Of a stretch of DNA of 64,000 bases, positions 45,895-53,023 are shown piece by piece. The DNA is from Bacteroidota bacterium (GTDB lineage Bacteria; Bacteroidota; Bacteroidia; Bacteroidales; JAGONC01), in NCBI GenBank assembly GCA_022711405.1, contig JAKLFC010000014.1:1-64000 (forward strand), given 5' to 3'. The notes beneath the pieces were generated by a model. The model was not told where the DNA came from. It searched no databases and was given only the letters and a program-made list of their open reading frames with translations. Each line of letters starts with the position of its first letter. Position 1 is the stretch's first letter. The translations under genes were made by a program, and so were the position numbers.

Positions 45895-47802
45895 ATGTCA
45901 TCTCTGCCTGATAACCTCCTTTCGCGGATCAAACTTCCTGCAGATCTGAAGACCCTCAGGGAAGAAGAGCTGCCTCAGCTTTGCGCCGAGATACGGACGT
46001 TCATCATCGAGCAGACCGCCAGTAATCCGGGTCATCTCGGGGCCAGCCTGGGTGCAGTGGAACTGGCCGTTGCCATTCATTATGTATTTGACACTCCGCA
46101 TGACCGGCTGATATGGGACGTTGGCCACCAGGCCTATGCCCACAAGATCCTGACAGGCAGGAAGGATCTGTTTTCCCTCAACAGGAAGCTCAAGGGTATC
46201 AGTGGTTTTCCAAGGAGGTCTGAGAGCGAATATGACTCCTTCGGAGTCGGGCACTCTTCCACGTCTATCTCCGCTGCGCTGGGAATGGCCGTTGCATCAA
46301 GCCTGTCCGAGAATAATCACCGGCATCATATTGCCGTCATCGGCGATGGAGCCATGACAGGAGGAATGGCCATCGAGGCACTGAATAACGCCGGCGTATC
46401 AGGTGCCAACATGCTGGTGATCCTCAACGATAATGGGATCGCTATTGACCAAAGCGTGGGAGCGCTCAGCCAGTACCTTCTGAAGATCGTCACATCAAGG
46501 GCATACAATAAATTCAAGGATAAGGTATGGATCCTGATGGGAGGACGCACCAAGTACGGGAAGAATTCCCGCGCCATCGTCAAACAGATCGGGAATGCGG
46601 TCAAGTCAACCATCCTGAAAGGATCCAATTTCTTTGAAGCATTGAATTTCAGGTATTTCGGCCCTGTCGATGGCCATGATGTGATCAGGCTCACCAAGCT
46701 GCTGCGTGATCTTAAGAACATAAAAGGCCCGAAACTGCTGCATGTGATTACGGTAAAGGGCAAGGGTTTTTATATGGCTGAAAAGGAGCAGACGAAGTAC
46801 CATGCACCCGGCACTTTTGATAAGAAAACGGGAGAACTGGTGGAGACAGAGGAAACCTGCCCCGGGAAAAAGCCGCCGAAATACCAGACGGTTTTCGGCC
46901 GGACCATCCTTGAGCTGGCAGAGGCCAATCCGCGTATTGTGGGGATCACACCCGCCATGCCTACTGGCTGCTCGCTGAATATCATGATGCAGAAGATGCC
47001 TCACCGGGCCTTCGACGTCGGGATTGCCGAGCAGCACGCCGTCACGTTCTCGGCGGGTCTTGCCGCCGAGGGAATGATCCCCTTCTGCAATATCTATTCG
47101 ACCTTTATGCAACGCGGCTATGATCAGCTTATCCACGATGTGGCACTGCAGAATCTGCCTGTCGTATTCTGCCTCGATCGTGGCGGATTGGTGGGCGAAG
47201 ACGGACCAACGCACCACGGCACCTTTGACCTGGCTTTCCTGAGATCGGTTCCCAATATGGTCATCGCTTCCCCCCTGAATGAGAAGGAGCTCAGGAACAT
47301 GATGTATACCGCCCAGCTGGATAAGGCAGGCCCTTTTGCCATTCGTTACCCGCGAAGCCGGGGTGTTATGCCGGAATGGAAGACACCTTTTGAAAAACTG
47401 GAGATCGGAAAGGGACAGCTCATCAGTGAAGGATCCGACATAGCTATCCTTTCCATTGGGCACATCGGGAATACGGTCATCCGCGCGGTCAGTGAACTTG
47501 CAAAGGAGTCCATCCGCCCTGCTCACTGGGATATGAGGTTTGTGAAACCTCTTGACGAGGAACTGCTCCATCAGGTGTTCGGTCGGTTCAAAAAGATCAT
47601 CACGGTGGAGGATGGCACCATCGTGGGGGGATTGGGAAGCGCCGTGCTCGAATTCATGGCCGATCATTCGTACACCGCTGCGGTGACCCGACTCGGAGTG
47701 CCCGACCATTTTATTGAACAGGGAACCATCGAGGAGCTGCAGGCGGAATGTGGATACGACAAAAGCGGCATTGTACGGTGTGTCAGACAGATGATCCATT
47801 AA
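45895..47802 (+). CDS. dxs: 1-deoxy-D-xylulose-5-phosphate synthase
   Basis: 635 residues, full length. It condenses pyruvate and glyceraldehyde-3-phosphate in the first step of the MEP isoprenoid pathway and also feeds thiamine and pyridoxal synthesis. Motifs: NPGHLGASLGAVELAVAIHY, WDVGHQAYAHKILTGR, the TPP motif GDGAMTGGMAIEALNNAG, the transketolase centre GIAEQHAVTFSAGLA and DRGGLVGEDGPTHHGTFDL. It follows the suf genes by 45 bases; the IspG and IspH enzymes of the same pathway need Fe-S clusters, which may explain the linkage (inference). Confidence 0.97.
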   Translation: MSSLPDNLLSRIKLPADLKTLREEELPQLCAEIRTFIIEQTASNPGHLGASLGAVELAVAIHYVFDTPHDRLIWDVGHQAYAHKILTGRKDLFSLNRKLKGISGFPRRSESEYDSFGVGHSSTSISAALGMAVASSLSENNHRHHIAVIGDGAMTGGMAIEALNNAGVSGANMLVILNDNGIAIDQSVGALSQYLLKIVTSRAYNKFKDKVWILMGGRTKYGKNSRAIVKQIGNAVKSTILKGSNFFEALNFRYFGPVDGHDVIRLTKLLRDLKNIKGPKLLHVITVKGKGFYMAEKEQTKYHAPGTFDKKTGELVETEETCPGKKPPKYQTVFGRTILELAEANPRIVGITPAMPTGCSLNIMMQKMPHRAFDVGIAEQHAVTFSAGLAAEGMIPFCNIYSTFMQRGYDQLIHDVALQNLPVVFCLDRGGLVGEDGPTHHGTFDLAFLRSVPNMVIASPLNEKELRNMMYTAQLDKAGPFAIRYPRSRGVMPEWKTPFEKLEIGKGQLISEGSDIAILSIGHIGNTVIRAVSELAKESIRPAHWDMRFVKPLDEELLHQVFGRFKKIITVEDGTIVGGLGSAVLEFMADHSYTAAVTRLGVPDHFIEQGTIEELQAECGYDKSGIVRCVRQMIH

Positions 47803-47814
47803 AAGAAACCACCA

Positions 47815-48609
47815 ATGGACTCCATGACACTGACAGAGGTTATCATACTGGTGATCGCCGGAACCATGGTAGGATTCATTAATACCCTTGCCGGCGGAGG
47901 ATCCATCATCTCGCTTTCGGTGCTCATGCTTCTTGGCCTGCCGGCCAATATCGCCAACGGTACAAACCGTATCGGGATCCTGATGCAGAATTTTGCAGCT
48001 GTGGGAAGTTTTTCTCAGCAAAAAGTGCTCGACTGGAAAAAGGGGCGCTGGTTGGCCATTCCTGCGGTGCTCGGCTCCGTCATCGGAGCCTGGATCGCAG
48101 TCGATATCAATGAAAAAGCCATCGAATATTCCATCGCGGTCATCATGCTCCTCATGGTCGTATTCATCCTCTGGAAACCGGAGCGGTGGATCACCGAAAA
48201 GAAGGAGCTGATCAACAGGAAGGTGAGCTGGATGCAGATCGTGATCTTCTTCCTGATCGGGGTATATGGAGGATTCATTCAGATGGGAGTGGGGTATTTT
48301 CTTCTGGCAGGGCTGGTTCTCAGCGCGGGATATGAACTGGTGAAGGCCAACGCCCTGAAAGTCCTGGTGAATTTTATCTTTACACCCTTTGCCCTCATTG
48401 TGTTCATCCTCAACGGGCAGGTCGACTATGCCATTGGACTGATTCTCGGCATTGGCAACGTCATGGGAGGTTTGCTCGGATCGAGGCTGGCAGTGAAGAA
48501 GGGAGCCAATTTCGTGAAATGGGTGATCGTTGTGGTCATTCTTCTGACCTCAGCCCAGATATTCGGTCTGATCGACATCAAAGGACTACTGGTCCCGGTA
48601 CTGGAGTAG
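47815..48609 (+). CDS. TSUP family (TauE/SafE) membrane transporter
   Basis: 264 residues with seven to eight predicted transmembrane segments in two halves. The first half shows GFINTLAGGGSIISL and GLPANIANGTNRIGI, and the second GVYGGFIQMGVGYFLLAG and NALKVLVNFIFTPFAL, both TSUP signatures. Family members export sulfite, sulfoacetate or other small sulfur or organic anions; the substrate here is unknown. The gene lies 12 bases after dxs, and its end overlaps the convergent dCMP deaminase gene by 24 bases. Confidence 0.87.
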   Translation: MDSMTLTEVIILVIAGTMVGFINTLAGGGSIISLSVLMLLGLPANIANGTNRIGILMQNFAAVGSFSQQKVLDWKKGRWLAIPAVLGSVIGAWIAVDINEKAIEYSIAVIMLLMVVFILWKPERWITEKKELINRKVSWMQIVIFFLIGVYGGFIQMGVGYFLLAGLVLSAGYELVKANALKVLVNFIFTPFALIVFILNGQVDYAIGLILGIGNVMGGLLGSRLAVKKGANFVKWVIVVVILLTSAQIFGLIDIKGLLVPVLE

Positions 48610-49086
48610 TTCATCCTTCACATAGATGATCTCAATCCCTGCAGTTCTGAACATTTCTTCACTTTCTTGCGCCTGGTGGTATTTGTATTCGCATACCACA
48701 CGCACGATACCGCAGTTGATGATAAGCATGGCGCAGGTTCGGCATGGGGTCATCCGGCAATACAGGGTGCCGCCCTGAAGCGAAATACCCAGTCTGGCTG
48801 CCTGACAGATGGCATTCTGTTCTGCGTGTACGGTTCGCACGCAATGCTGGCTCACAGAGCCGTCCTCATGGATCATTTTTTTCATCAGATGACCCACCTC
48901 ATCGCAATGGGGCAGGCCCACCGGTGAGCCCACATAACCCGTTACCAGGAGCTGACGGTCGCGCGCAATCACGCATCCGCTCCGCCCGCGGTCGCATGTG
49001 GCCCTCCTGCCGATCGTGTGAGCCACCTCCATGAAATATTCATCCCATGACGGGCGGATATACCTTTCCTGAGGATCTTCTGTCAT
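48586..49086 (-). CDS. dCMP deaminase family protein
   Basis: 166 residues. It resembles deoxycytidylate deaminases, which turn dCMP into dUMP for thymidylate synthesis. The zinc motif is complete: TVHAEQNAI (HAE) and CRMTPCRTCAMLIINCG (PC-x-x-C). The N-terminal RPSWDEYFMEVAHTIGRRATC matches the ComEB-like type. The start codon overlaps the stop of the upstream kinase-like gene (ATGA, 49083-49086). It is convergent with the TSUP gene. Confidence 0.9.
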   Translation of the reverse strand: MTEDPQERYIRPSWDEYFMEVAHTIGRRATCDRGRSGCVIARDRQLLVTGYVGSPVGLPHCDEVGHLMKKMIHEDGSVSQHCVRTVHAEQNAICQAARLGISLQGGTLYCRMTPCRTCAMLIINCGIVRVVCEYKYHQAQESEEMFRTAGIEIIYVKDELLQYRDQ

Positions 49087-49643
49087 ATGTTCATGATTTG
49101 ATCAATGGTTTCCTGTACCTGGAGATAAAGACGTTCGACGGTGCCATTGTTGTCAAAACGGAAATCAGCCATTTCGATGCACCTCCTCAGATTCTGTTTG
49201 TTGGGGTCCTCAGAAGAATATTCCCGCTGTTCATCCTCCAGAAAAGTGTCAAACGATATCCAATCCGTCTCACTTTTCCGCATCCGGATACGTTCATATC
49301 TCAACAGTGGGTTCGCATCCACGGCAAAGAGGTAGAAGTTTCCCTTCTGCTTCAGGGAATCCACCTCACCCGGGGTCCGGATGCTTTCAATGATCGCGTC
49401 CCTGCCTGCCTGCAGCGCCTGCCTGTAGAGTTCATCCACGATATAGGAAGGGGAATGCCGTGCTCTGAGATCGTTGGCAACCACGACCATCGTGTCTCTG
49501 CTGACAGGGAGACCGCGGGCAAGGATCTCTTCGGTGACATAAGCCCTTACTGAAAAATGTCCGAAATGAAAGTTCCTGACCAGGTAGTCAACGATCGTCC
49601 CCTTGCCTGATCCGAGTGTACCGGTGATTCCAATGATAATCAT
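49083..49643 (-). CDS. P-loop kinase-like protein (dephospho-CoA kinase / nucleotide kinase fold)
   Basis: 186 residues from ATG 49643, chosen because MIIIGITGTLGSGKGT places the Walker A motif at the N-terminus; the upstream ATG at 49697 would overlap the LOG gene by 28 bases. The protein has GTLGSGKGT, then DAIIESIRTPGEVDSL (Walker B-like) and a lid-like Arg-rich stretch (RYERIRMRKSETDW). The fold suggests a nucleotide or cofactor kinase, but it is not close enough to CoaE or Cmk for a firm name. Its coupling with a dCMP deaminase and a nucleotide-cleaving LOG protein suggests a nucleotide substrate (inference). Confidence 0.7.
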   Translation of the reverse strand: MIIIGITGTLGSGKGTIVDYLVRNFHFGHFSVRAYVTEEILARGLPVSRDTMVVVANDLRARHSPSYIVDELYRQALQAGRDAIIESIRTPGEVDSLKQKGNFYLFAVDANPLLRYERIRMRKSETDWISFDTFLEDEQREYSSEDPNKQNLRRCIEMADFRFDNNGTVERLYLQVQETIDQIMNI

Positions 49644-49669
49644 CTCAGGATCATTGAAATGTGTTTCGT

Positions 49670-50257
49670 TTACATTAATTTTAACTCGTCCACCCATTTG
49701 CTGTGGACCTGGACAGGTTCAAATGTCATCAACCGGTCGAGGAGCAAGCGGATGTCATCTTCCACCAGAATATTGTTCCGGTGTTCGCTGCGCAGGAATC
49801 GTTCTTCAACGCAATGATCCAGGTAACCGATCAGCTGATCAAAATAGCCATGGATGTTAAGAAGGGCCAGCGGTTTGGAGATGACCTCAAGCTGGTTCCA
49901 GGAGAGGATCTCGGCCAATTCGTCGAGGGTTCCGAATCCACCGGGCAACGCAATGAATGCATCGGACAGGGAAGCAATTTTCGCTTTCCGCTCGTGCATC
50001 GAATCCACGATGATGACCTCGCTCATGGATTGATGGAGGATCTCCTTTTCAACCAGGATCTGAGGCATCACACCGATTACTTTTCCTCCTTTTCCCAGGA
50101 CACTGTCGGCTACCATTTTCATCAGTCCGATATTCGCTCCTCCAAATACCAGCGATATCCTGCGCAGGGCGAGCTGTTCTCCCAGCTCGGCGGCTTTTTC
50201 CCGGTAGACCCTCAGCCTGCCCATGCTCGAACCACAAAAGACACCTATGTTTTTCAT
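49670..50257 (-). CDS. LOG family / TIGR00730 nucleotide phosphoribohydrolase
   Basis: 195 residues from ATG 50257 (MKNIGVFCGSSMG is the family start). The signature PGGFGTLDELAEILSWNQL contains the PGGxGTxxE catalytic motif, and FGGANIGLMKMVADS provides the nucleotide site. LOG proteins cleave the N-glycosidic bond of nucleoside monophosphates such as AMP. The gene starts a minus-strand trio with the kinase-like protein and dCMP deaminase and is divergent from manA. Confidence 0.9.
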   Translation of the reverse strand: MKNIGVFCGSSMGRLRVYREKAAELGEQLALRRISLVFGGANIGLMKMVADSVLGKGGKVIGVMPQILVEKEILHQSMSEVIIVDSMHERKAKIASLSDAFIALPGGFGTLDELAEILSWNQLEVISKPLALLNIHGYFDQLIGYLDHCVEERFLRSEHRNNILVEDDIRLLLDRLMTFEPVQVHSKWVDELKLM

Positions 50258-50280
50258 ATGCCTTGCATACGGTTGGAAAA

Positions 50281-50288
50281 CAAAAGTA
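50281..50288 (-). promoter_or_regulatory. Putative -7 promoter box of the LOG gene
   Basis: The minus strand reads TACTTTTG (TAnnTTTG) 24 bases before the LOG start codon. Confidence 0.4.
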
Positions 50289-50343
50289 ACAAAAAGGATC
50301 ATGAGGAGCCTTTCGAAAATAAAGGGGGAAACCTGTTTTTTTT

Positions 50344-50351
50344 TACTTTTG
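50344..50351 (+). promoter_or_regulatory. Putative -7 promoter box of manA
   Basis: TACTTTTG matches TAnnTTTG, 34 bases before manA and preceded by a T-run. The same motif in opposite orientation serves the divergent LOG gene. Confidence 0.4.
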
Positions 50352-50384
50352 ACGACTGAAGCCCGGGAAATAAAGCCCATATCC

Positions 50385-51383
50385 ATGAATCGTTTATATC
50401 CACTGACTTTTCATCCAATCTTCAAAGACAAAATATGGGGTGGACAGCGTATGCGGACGGTCCTTGGCAGGGATTTTTCCCCTCTTCCCAACTGCGGGGA
50501 AGCCTGGCTCATTTCCGGAGTAGAAGGGGAGAATACTGTAGTAAGCAATGGTTTTCTTGCCGATAATGAACTGAATGAGCTCGTCGGGATCTACATGGAT
50601 GACCTGGTGGGGGAGCATGTGTTTGAGAAGTTCGGTGAACAATTTCCTCTTTTATTCAAGTTGATCGACACCAGTGATTATCTGTCTATTCAGGTTCATC
50701 CCGGTGATGAACTGGCTGCAGAGCGCCATCAAAGCTTAGGTAAAACGGAGATGTGGTACGTGATCGATGCAGAAAAGGATGCTGAACTGATCAGCGGCTT
50801 TAAAAAAACCGTCACCCGGCAACAATTCGTCCATCATCTTCAAAACAGGACTCTTGGTGAGATACTGAACCAGGAAAAGGTCATGCGGGGCGACGTATTT
50901 TATATCCCGGCAGGCAGGGTGCATGCGCTGGGACCAGGTATCCTGCTGACAGAGATCCAGCAGACCTCTGATATCACCTACCGGATCTACGACTGGGACA
51001 GGCTGGATCCAAAGGGGATGCCACGGGAATTGCATACGTTGCAGGCCATGGATGCCATTGATTTTGAGGTGTATGACCAGTACAGGACCCATTATGTGAA
51101 GCAATTGAACCAGCCGGTTCCACTGGTTTCCAGTCCTTACTTCAATACAAATCTTCTCGAGGTTACAAAACCTGTATTCATGGATTACGGGGATAGGGAT
51201 TCCTTTACGGTATATCTCTGTGTGGGGGGCAGTGCCGAACTTGTCTGCAGGGATGGCCGCATACGGCTGTCGGGCGGTGACGCCATCCTCATACCTGCCG
51301 AAATACCTGATGGCCGCATTCTCCCTGCTCCTTCAGCCACACTGCTGGAAACCTATGTTGAACCAGACATCGAAAGCTTATGA
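50385..51383 (+). CDS. manA: Class I mannose-6-phosphate isomerase
   Basis: 332 residues from ATG 50385, chosen because type I isomerases begin close to LYPLTFHPIFKDKIWGG and the upstream frame crosses the divergent promoter region. It interconverts mannose-6-phosphate and fructose-6-phosphate. The zinc-binding residues are in IQVHPGDELA (Q, H) and KTEMWYVIDA (E), with a later His in YIPAGRVHALGPG. This is the short, 310-330-residue bacterial type. The stop overlaps the next start (ATGA). Confidence 0.94.
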   Translation: MNRLYPLTFHPIFKDKIWGGQRMRTVLGRDFSPLPNCGEAWLISGVEGENTVVSNGFLADNELNELVGIYMDDLVGEHVFEKFGEQFPLLFKLIDTSDYLSIQVHPGDELAAERHQSLGKTEMWYVIDAEKDAELISGFKKTVTRQQFVHHLQNRTLGEILNQEKVMRGDVFYIPAGRVHALGPGILLTEIQQTSDITYRIYDWDRLDPKGMPRELHTLQAMDAIDFEVYDQYRTHYVKQLNQPVPLVSSPYFNTNLLEVTKPVFMDYGDRDSFTVYLCVGGSAELVCRDGRIRLSGGDAILIPAEIPDGRILPAPSATLLETYVEPDIESL

Positions 51384-52270
51384 CCAGGACAACAACGGAA
51401 AACAGGTATTTTGCGCTGATGGTTTGCCTCATCTCATACGTCGCAGCATTTGTTGTATGCTATTTCCTTTATCCATTCGTAAAACATCTGAATCCGCTGC
51501 AATCCGCTGCATTGCTCGATGCTGCCGCCACGGTGGTGATCTTTTCGGCAAGCGTCCTTTTCAATAATTCCAGCTTTTACGATCCCTACTGGAGTGTGGC
51601 ACCCGTTCCTGTCGTCATTTTCTGGAGCGTCAGTTCCCTTCCCGTCCAGACCAATCCTGTGCGCCAGATCCTGATCATAAGCCTGGTCGTGATATGGGCT
51701 GTGCGGCTGACATGGAACTGGGCGCGGAGGTGGCAGGGATTCAGGGATGAGGACTGGCGCTATGCAGGTTTCCGGCAACAGTTCGGAAAGGCATACTGGC
51801 TCATTAGCTTTGCGGGGATTCACTTTTTCCCGACGGTCGTGGTATTCGCGGGGCTTCTGCCTGTATACGCCGCACTTACTTCTGCTCCGGGACCCATCGG
51901 GATCTTCGACGTGATCGCCGGCATACTCGCACTGCATGCCATCCTCCTTGAAACCGCTGCCGATGAGCAGCTGCGAAGGTTTGCCATGGCCAATAGGATT
52001 CCCGGGAGATTTCTGCGATCCGGATTATGGAAGTATTCACGTCATCCCAATTACCTGGGCGAGGTGACTTTCTGGATCGGATTGTTCTTCTTTTCCCTTG
52101 AGTGCAGCCAGTTTCACTGGTGGTACCTGGCCGGACCGGTAATGATGGTGCTGCTTTTCCGCTTTATCAGCATTCCAATGATCGAAAAACGATTGCACGA
52201 GAGAAAGTACGGTTACAATGAATACGCGGAAGCTACTTCATCCCTGCTGCTCTGGCCTCCCCAAAAATGA
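51380..52270 (+). CDS. DUF1295 family polytopic membrane protein (steroid-reductase/ICMT-like)
   Basis: 296 residues with about seven hydrophobic segments. Family signatures are YDPYWSVAPVPVV, VRLTWNWARRWQG, EDWRYAGFRQQFGKAYW and the C-terminal SRHPNYLGEVTFWIGLFFF, followed by RLHERKYGYNEY. The last part resembles the cofactor region of steroid 5-alpha-reductases and isoprenylcysteine methyltransferases. The substrate is unknown. Its start overlaps manA by four bases and its stop overlaps a possible 26-residue ORF. Confidence 0.88.
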   Translation: MTRTTTENRYFALMVCLISYVAAFVVCYFLYPFVKHLNPLQSAALLDAAATVVIFSASVLFNNSSFYDPYWSVAPVPVVIFWSVSSLPVQTNPVRQILIISLVVIWAVRLTWNWARRWQGFRDEDWRYAGFRQQFGKAYWLISFAGIHFFPTVVVFAGLLPVYAALTSAPGPIGIFDVIAGILALHAILLETAADEQLRRFAMANRIPGRFLRSGLWKYSRHPNYLGEVTFWIGLFFFSLECSQFHWWYLAGPVMMVLLFRFISIPMIEKRLHERKYGYNEYAEATSSLLLWPPQK

Positions 52271-52347
52271 AGCTGATCCTTTCATCGGTTTTATTGTTTG
52301 GTGCTGTAATGGCATGGGAATTGGTAACTTCTCCCACCATTCTTTAG
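52267..52347 (+). CDS. Possible 26-residue membrane micro-ORF
   Basis: ATG at 52267 overlaps the DUF1295 stop (ATGA) and opens a frame of 26 codons (MKLILSSVLLFGAVMAWELV, then TSPTIL) ending at TAG 52347. The peptide has one hydrophobic segment. The same type of four-base overlap joins manA to DUF1295. There is no homology evidence, and chance is a real possibility for a frame this short. Confidence 0.25.
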   Translation: MKLILSSVLLFGAVMAWELVTSPTIL

Positions 52348-52394
52348 AATCAACCTAAATTGGAACCAACCCGCACCGTTAATGACAAATCCTT

Positions 52395-52402
52395 TAATTT
52401 TG
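52395..52402 (+). promoter_or_regulatory. Putative -7 promoter box of the tlpA-like operon
   Basis: TAATTTTG matches TAnnTTTG and lies 48 bases before the chosen start at 52451; its position inside the longer in-frame extension argues against the upstream ATG at 52382. Confidence 0.4.
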
Positions 52403-52450
52403 CGACAATTTATTCCACTCGTATATATTCATATATCAATGCGTTATATC

Positions 52451-52993
52451 ATGAAAAGTACCATTTTTATCGTCCTTGTTTTTTTAGTGACCGGTTATAC
52501 CTGTATGGCCCAGGGAGATACCAGGGGAAATAGGACCATTCCACCGGTGACGGTGAAAACCATGGATGGGCAAAGTTTCTCAACGGCGGACCTTACCAAT
52601 GAAGGCAATCCTATGATCATCAGTTTCTGGGCGTTGTGGTGCAAGCCATGCATTCGTGAGCTCACCACCATCAGCGATGTGTATGATGAATGGCAGGAAG
52701 AGACCGGCGTGAAGCTGGTTGCCATTTCCATCGACGATTCAAGATCATCGTCGAAGGTGATGCCCTTCGTCAACGGGAAGGGATGGTCCTATGAGGTATA
52801 TCTTGATCCGAACGGTGATTTTAAAAGAGCAATGAATGTGAATCTTATTCCCCACACGTTCCTGATCAACGGAAAGGGAGAGATCGTATGGCAGCATACC
52901 TCGTTCACCGAGGGTGCTGAACTTGAACTCATCGACCTTGTCCGCAAGGTAAAAGCCGGCGAAGATATTTCCGGTAAACAGAAGGATCAGTAA
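52451..52993 (+). CDS. TlpA-like periplasmic thioredoxin
   Basis: 180 residues from ATG 52451 with a signal peptide (MKSTIFIVLVFLVTGYTCMAQ). The thioredoxin motif is WALWCKPCIREL (C-x-x-C with KP), preceded by the TlpA/ResA-type start PPVTVKTMDGQSFSTADL and followed by the cis-proline region LIPHTFLING. It would reduce or exchange disulfides in the periplasm. It is the first of three same-strand genes with a DUF6029-like barrel and an Omp28-like lipoprotein, the last of which also has a C-x-x-C. Confidence 0.9.
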   Translation: MKSTIFIVLVFLVTGYTCMAQGDTRGNRTIPPVTVKTMDGQSFSTADLTNEGNPMIISFWALWCKPCIRELTTISDVYDEWQEETGVKLVAISIDDSRSSSKVMPFVNGKGWSYEVYLDPNGDFKRAMNVNLIPHTFLINGKGEIVWQHTSFTEGAELELIDLVRKVKAGEDISGKQKDQ

Positions 52994-53023
52994 CCATGAA
53001 TAACCATGAATAACCATGAATAA
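52994..53023 (+). repeat. CATGAATAAC 10-bp repeat creating decoy start codons
   Basis: Three direct copies of CCATGAATAA place ATG at 52996, 53006 and 53016 in three different frames. The first two open a five-codon ORF (MNNHE, stop) each, and the third is the start of the DUF6029-like gene. Confidence 0.9.

Noticed and set aside
46606..48021. Minus-strand open frame of 471 codons opposite dxs
   Set aside because: It lies opposite complete dxs motifs, and its translation has no recognisable family and odd composition.
50223..50384. Longer manA starting at 50223
   Set aside because: The extension overlaps the divergent LOG gene and both promoter boxes, and its residues do not belong to the isomerase family.
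52382..52450. Longer TlpA-like protein starting at 52382
   Set aside because: The extension contains the TAATTTTG promoter box and would bury the signal peptide.
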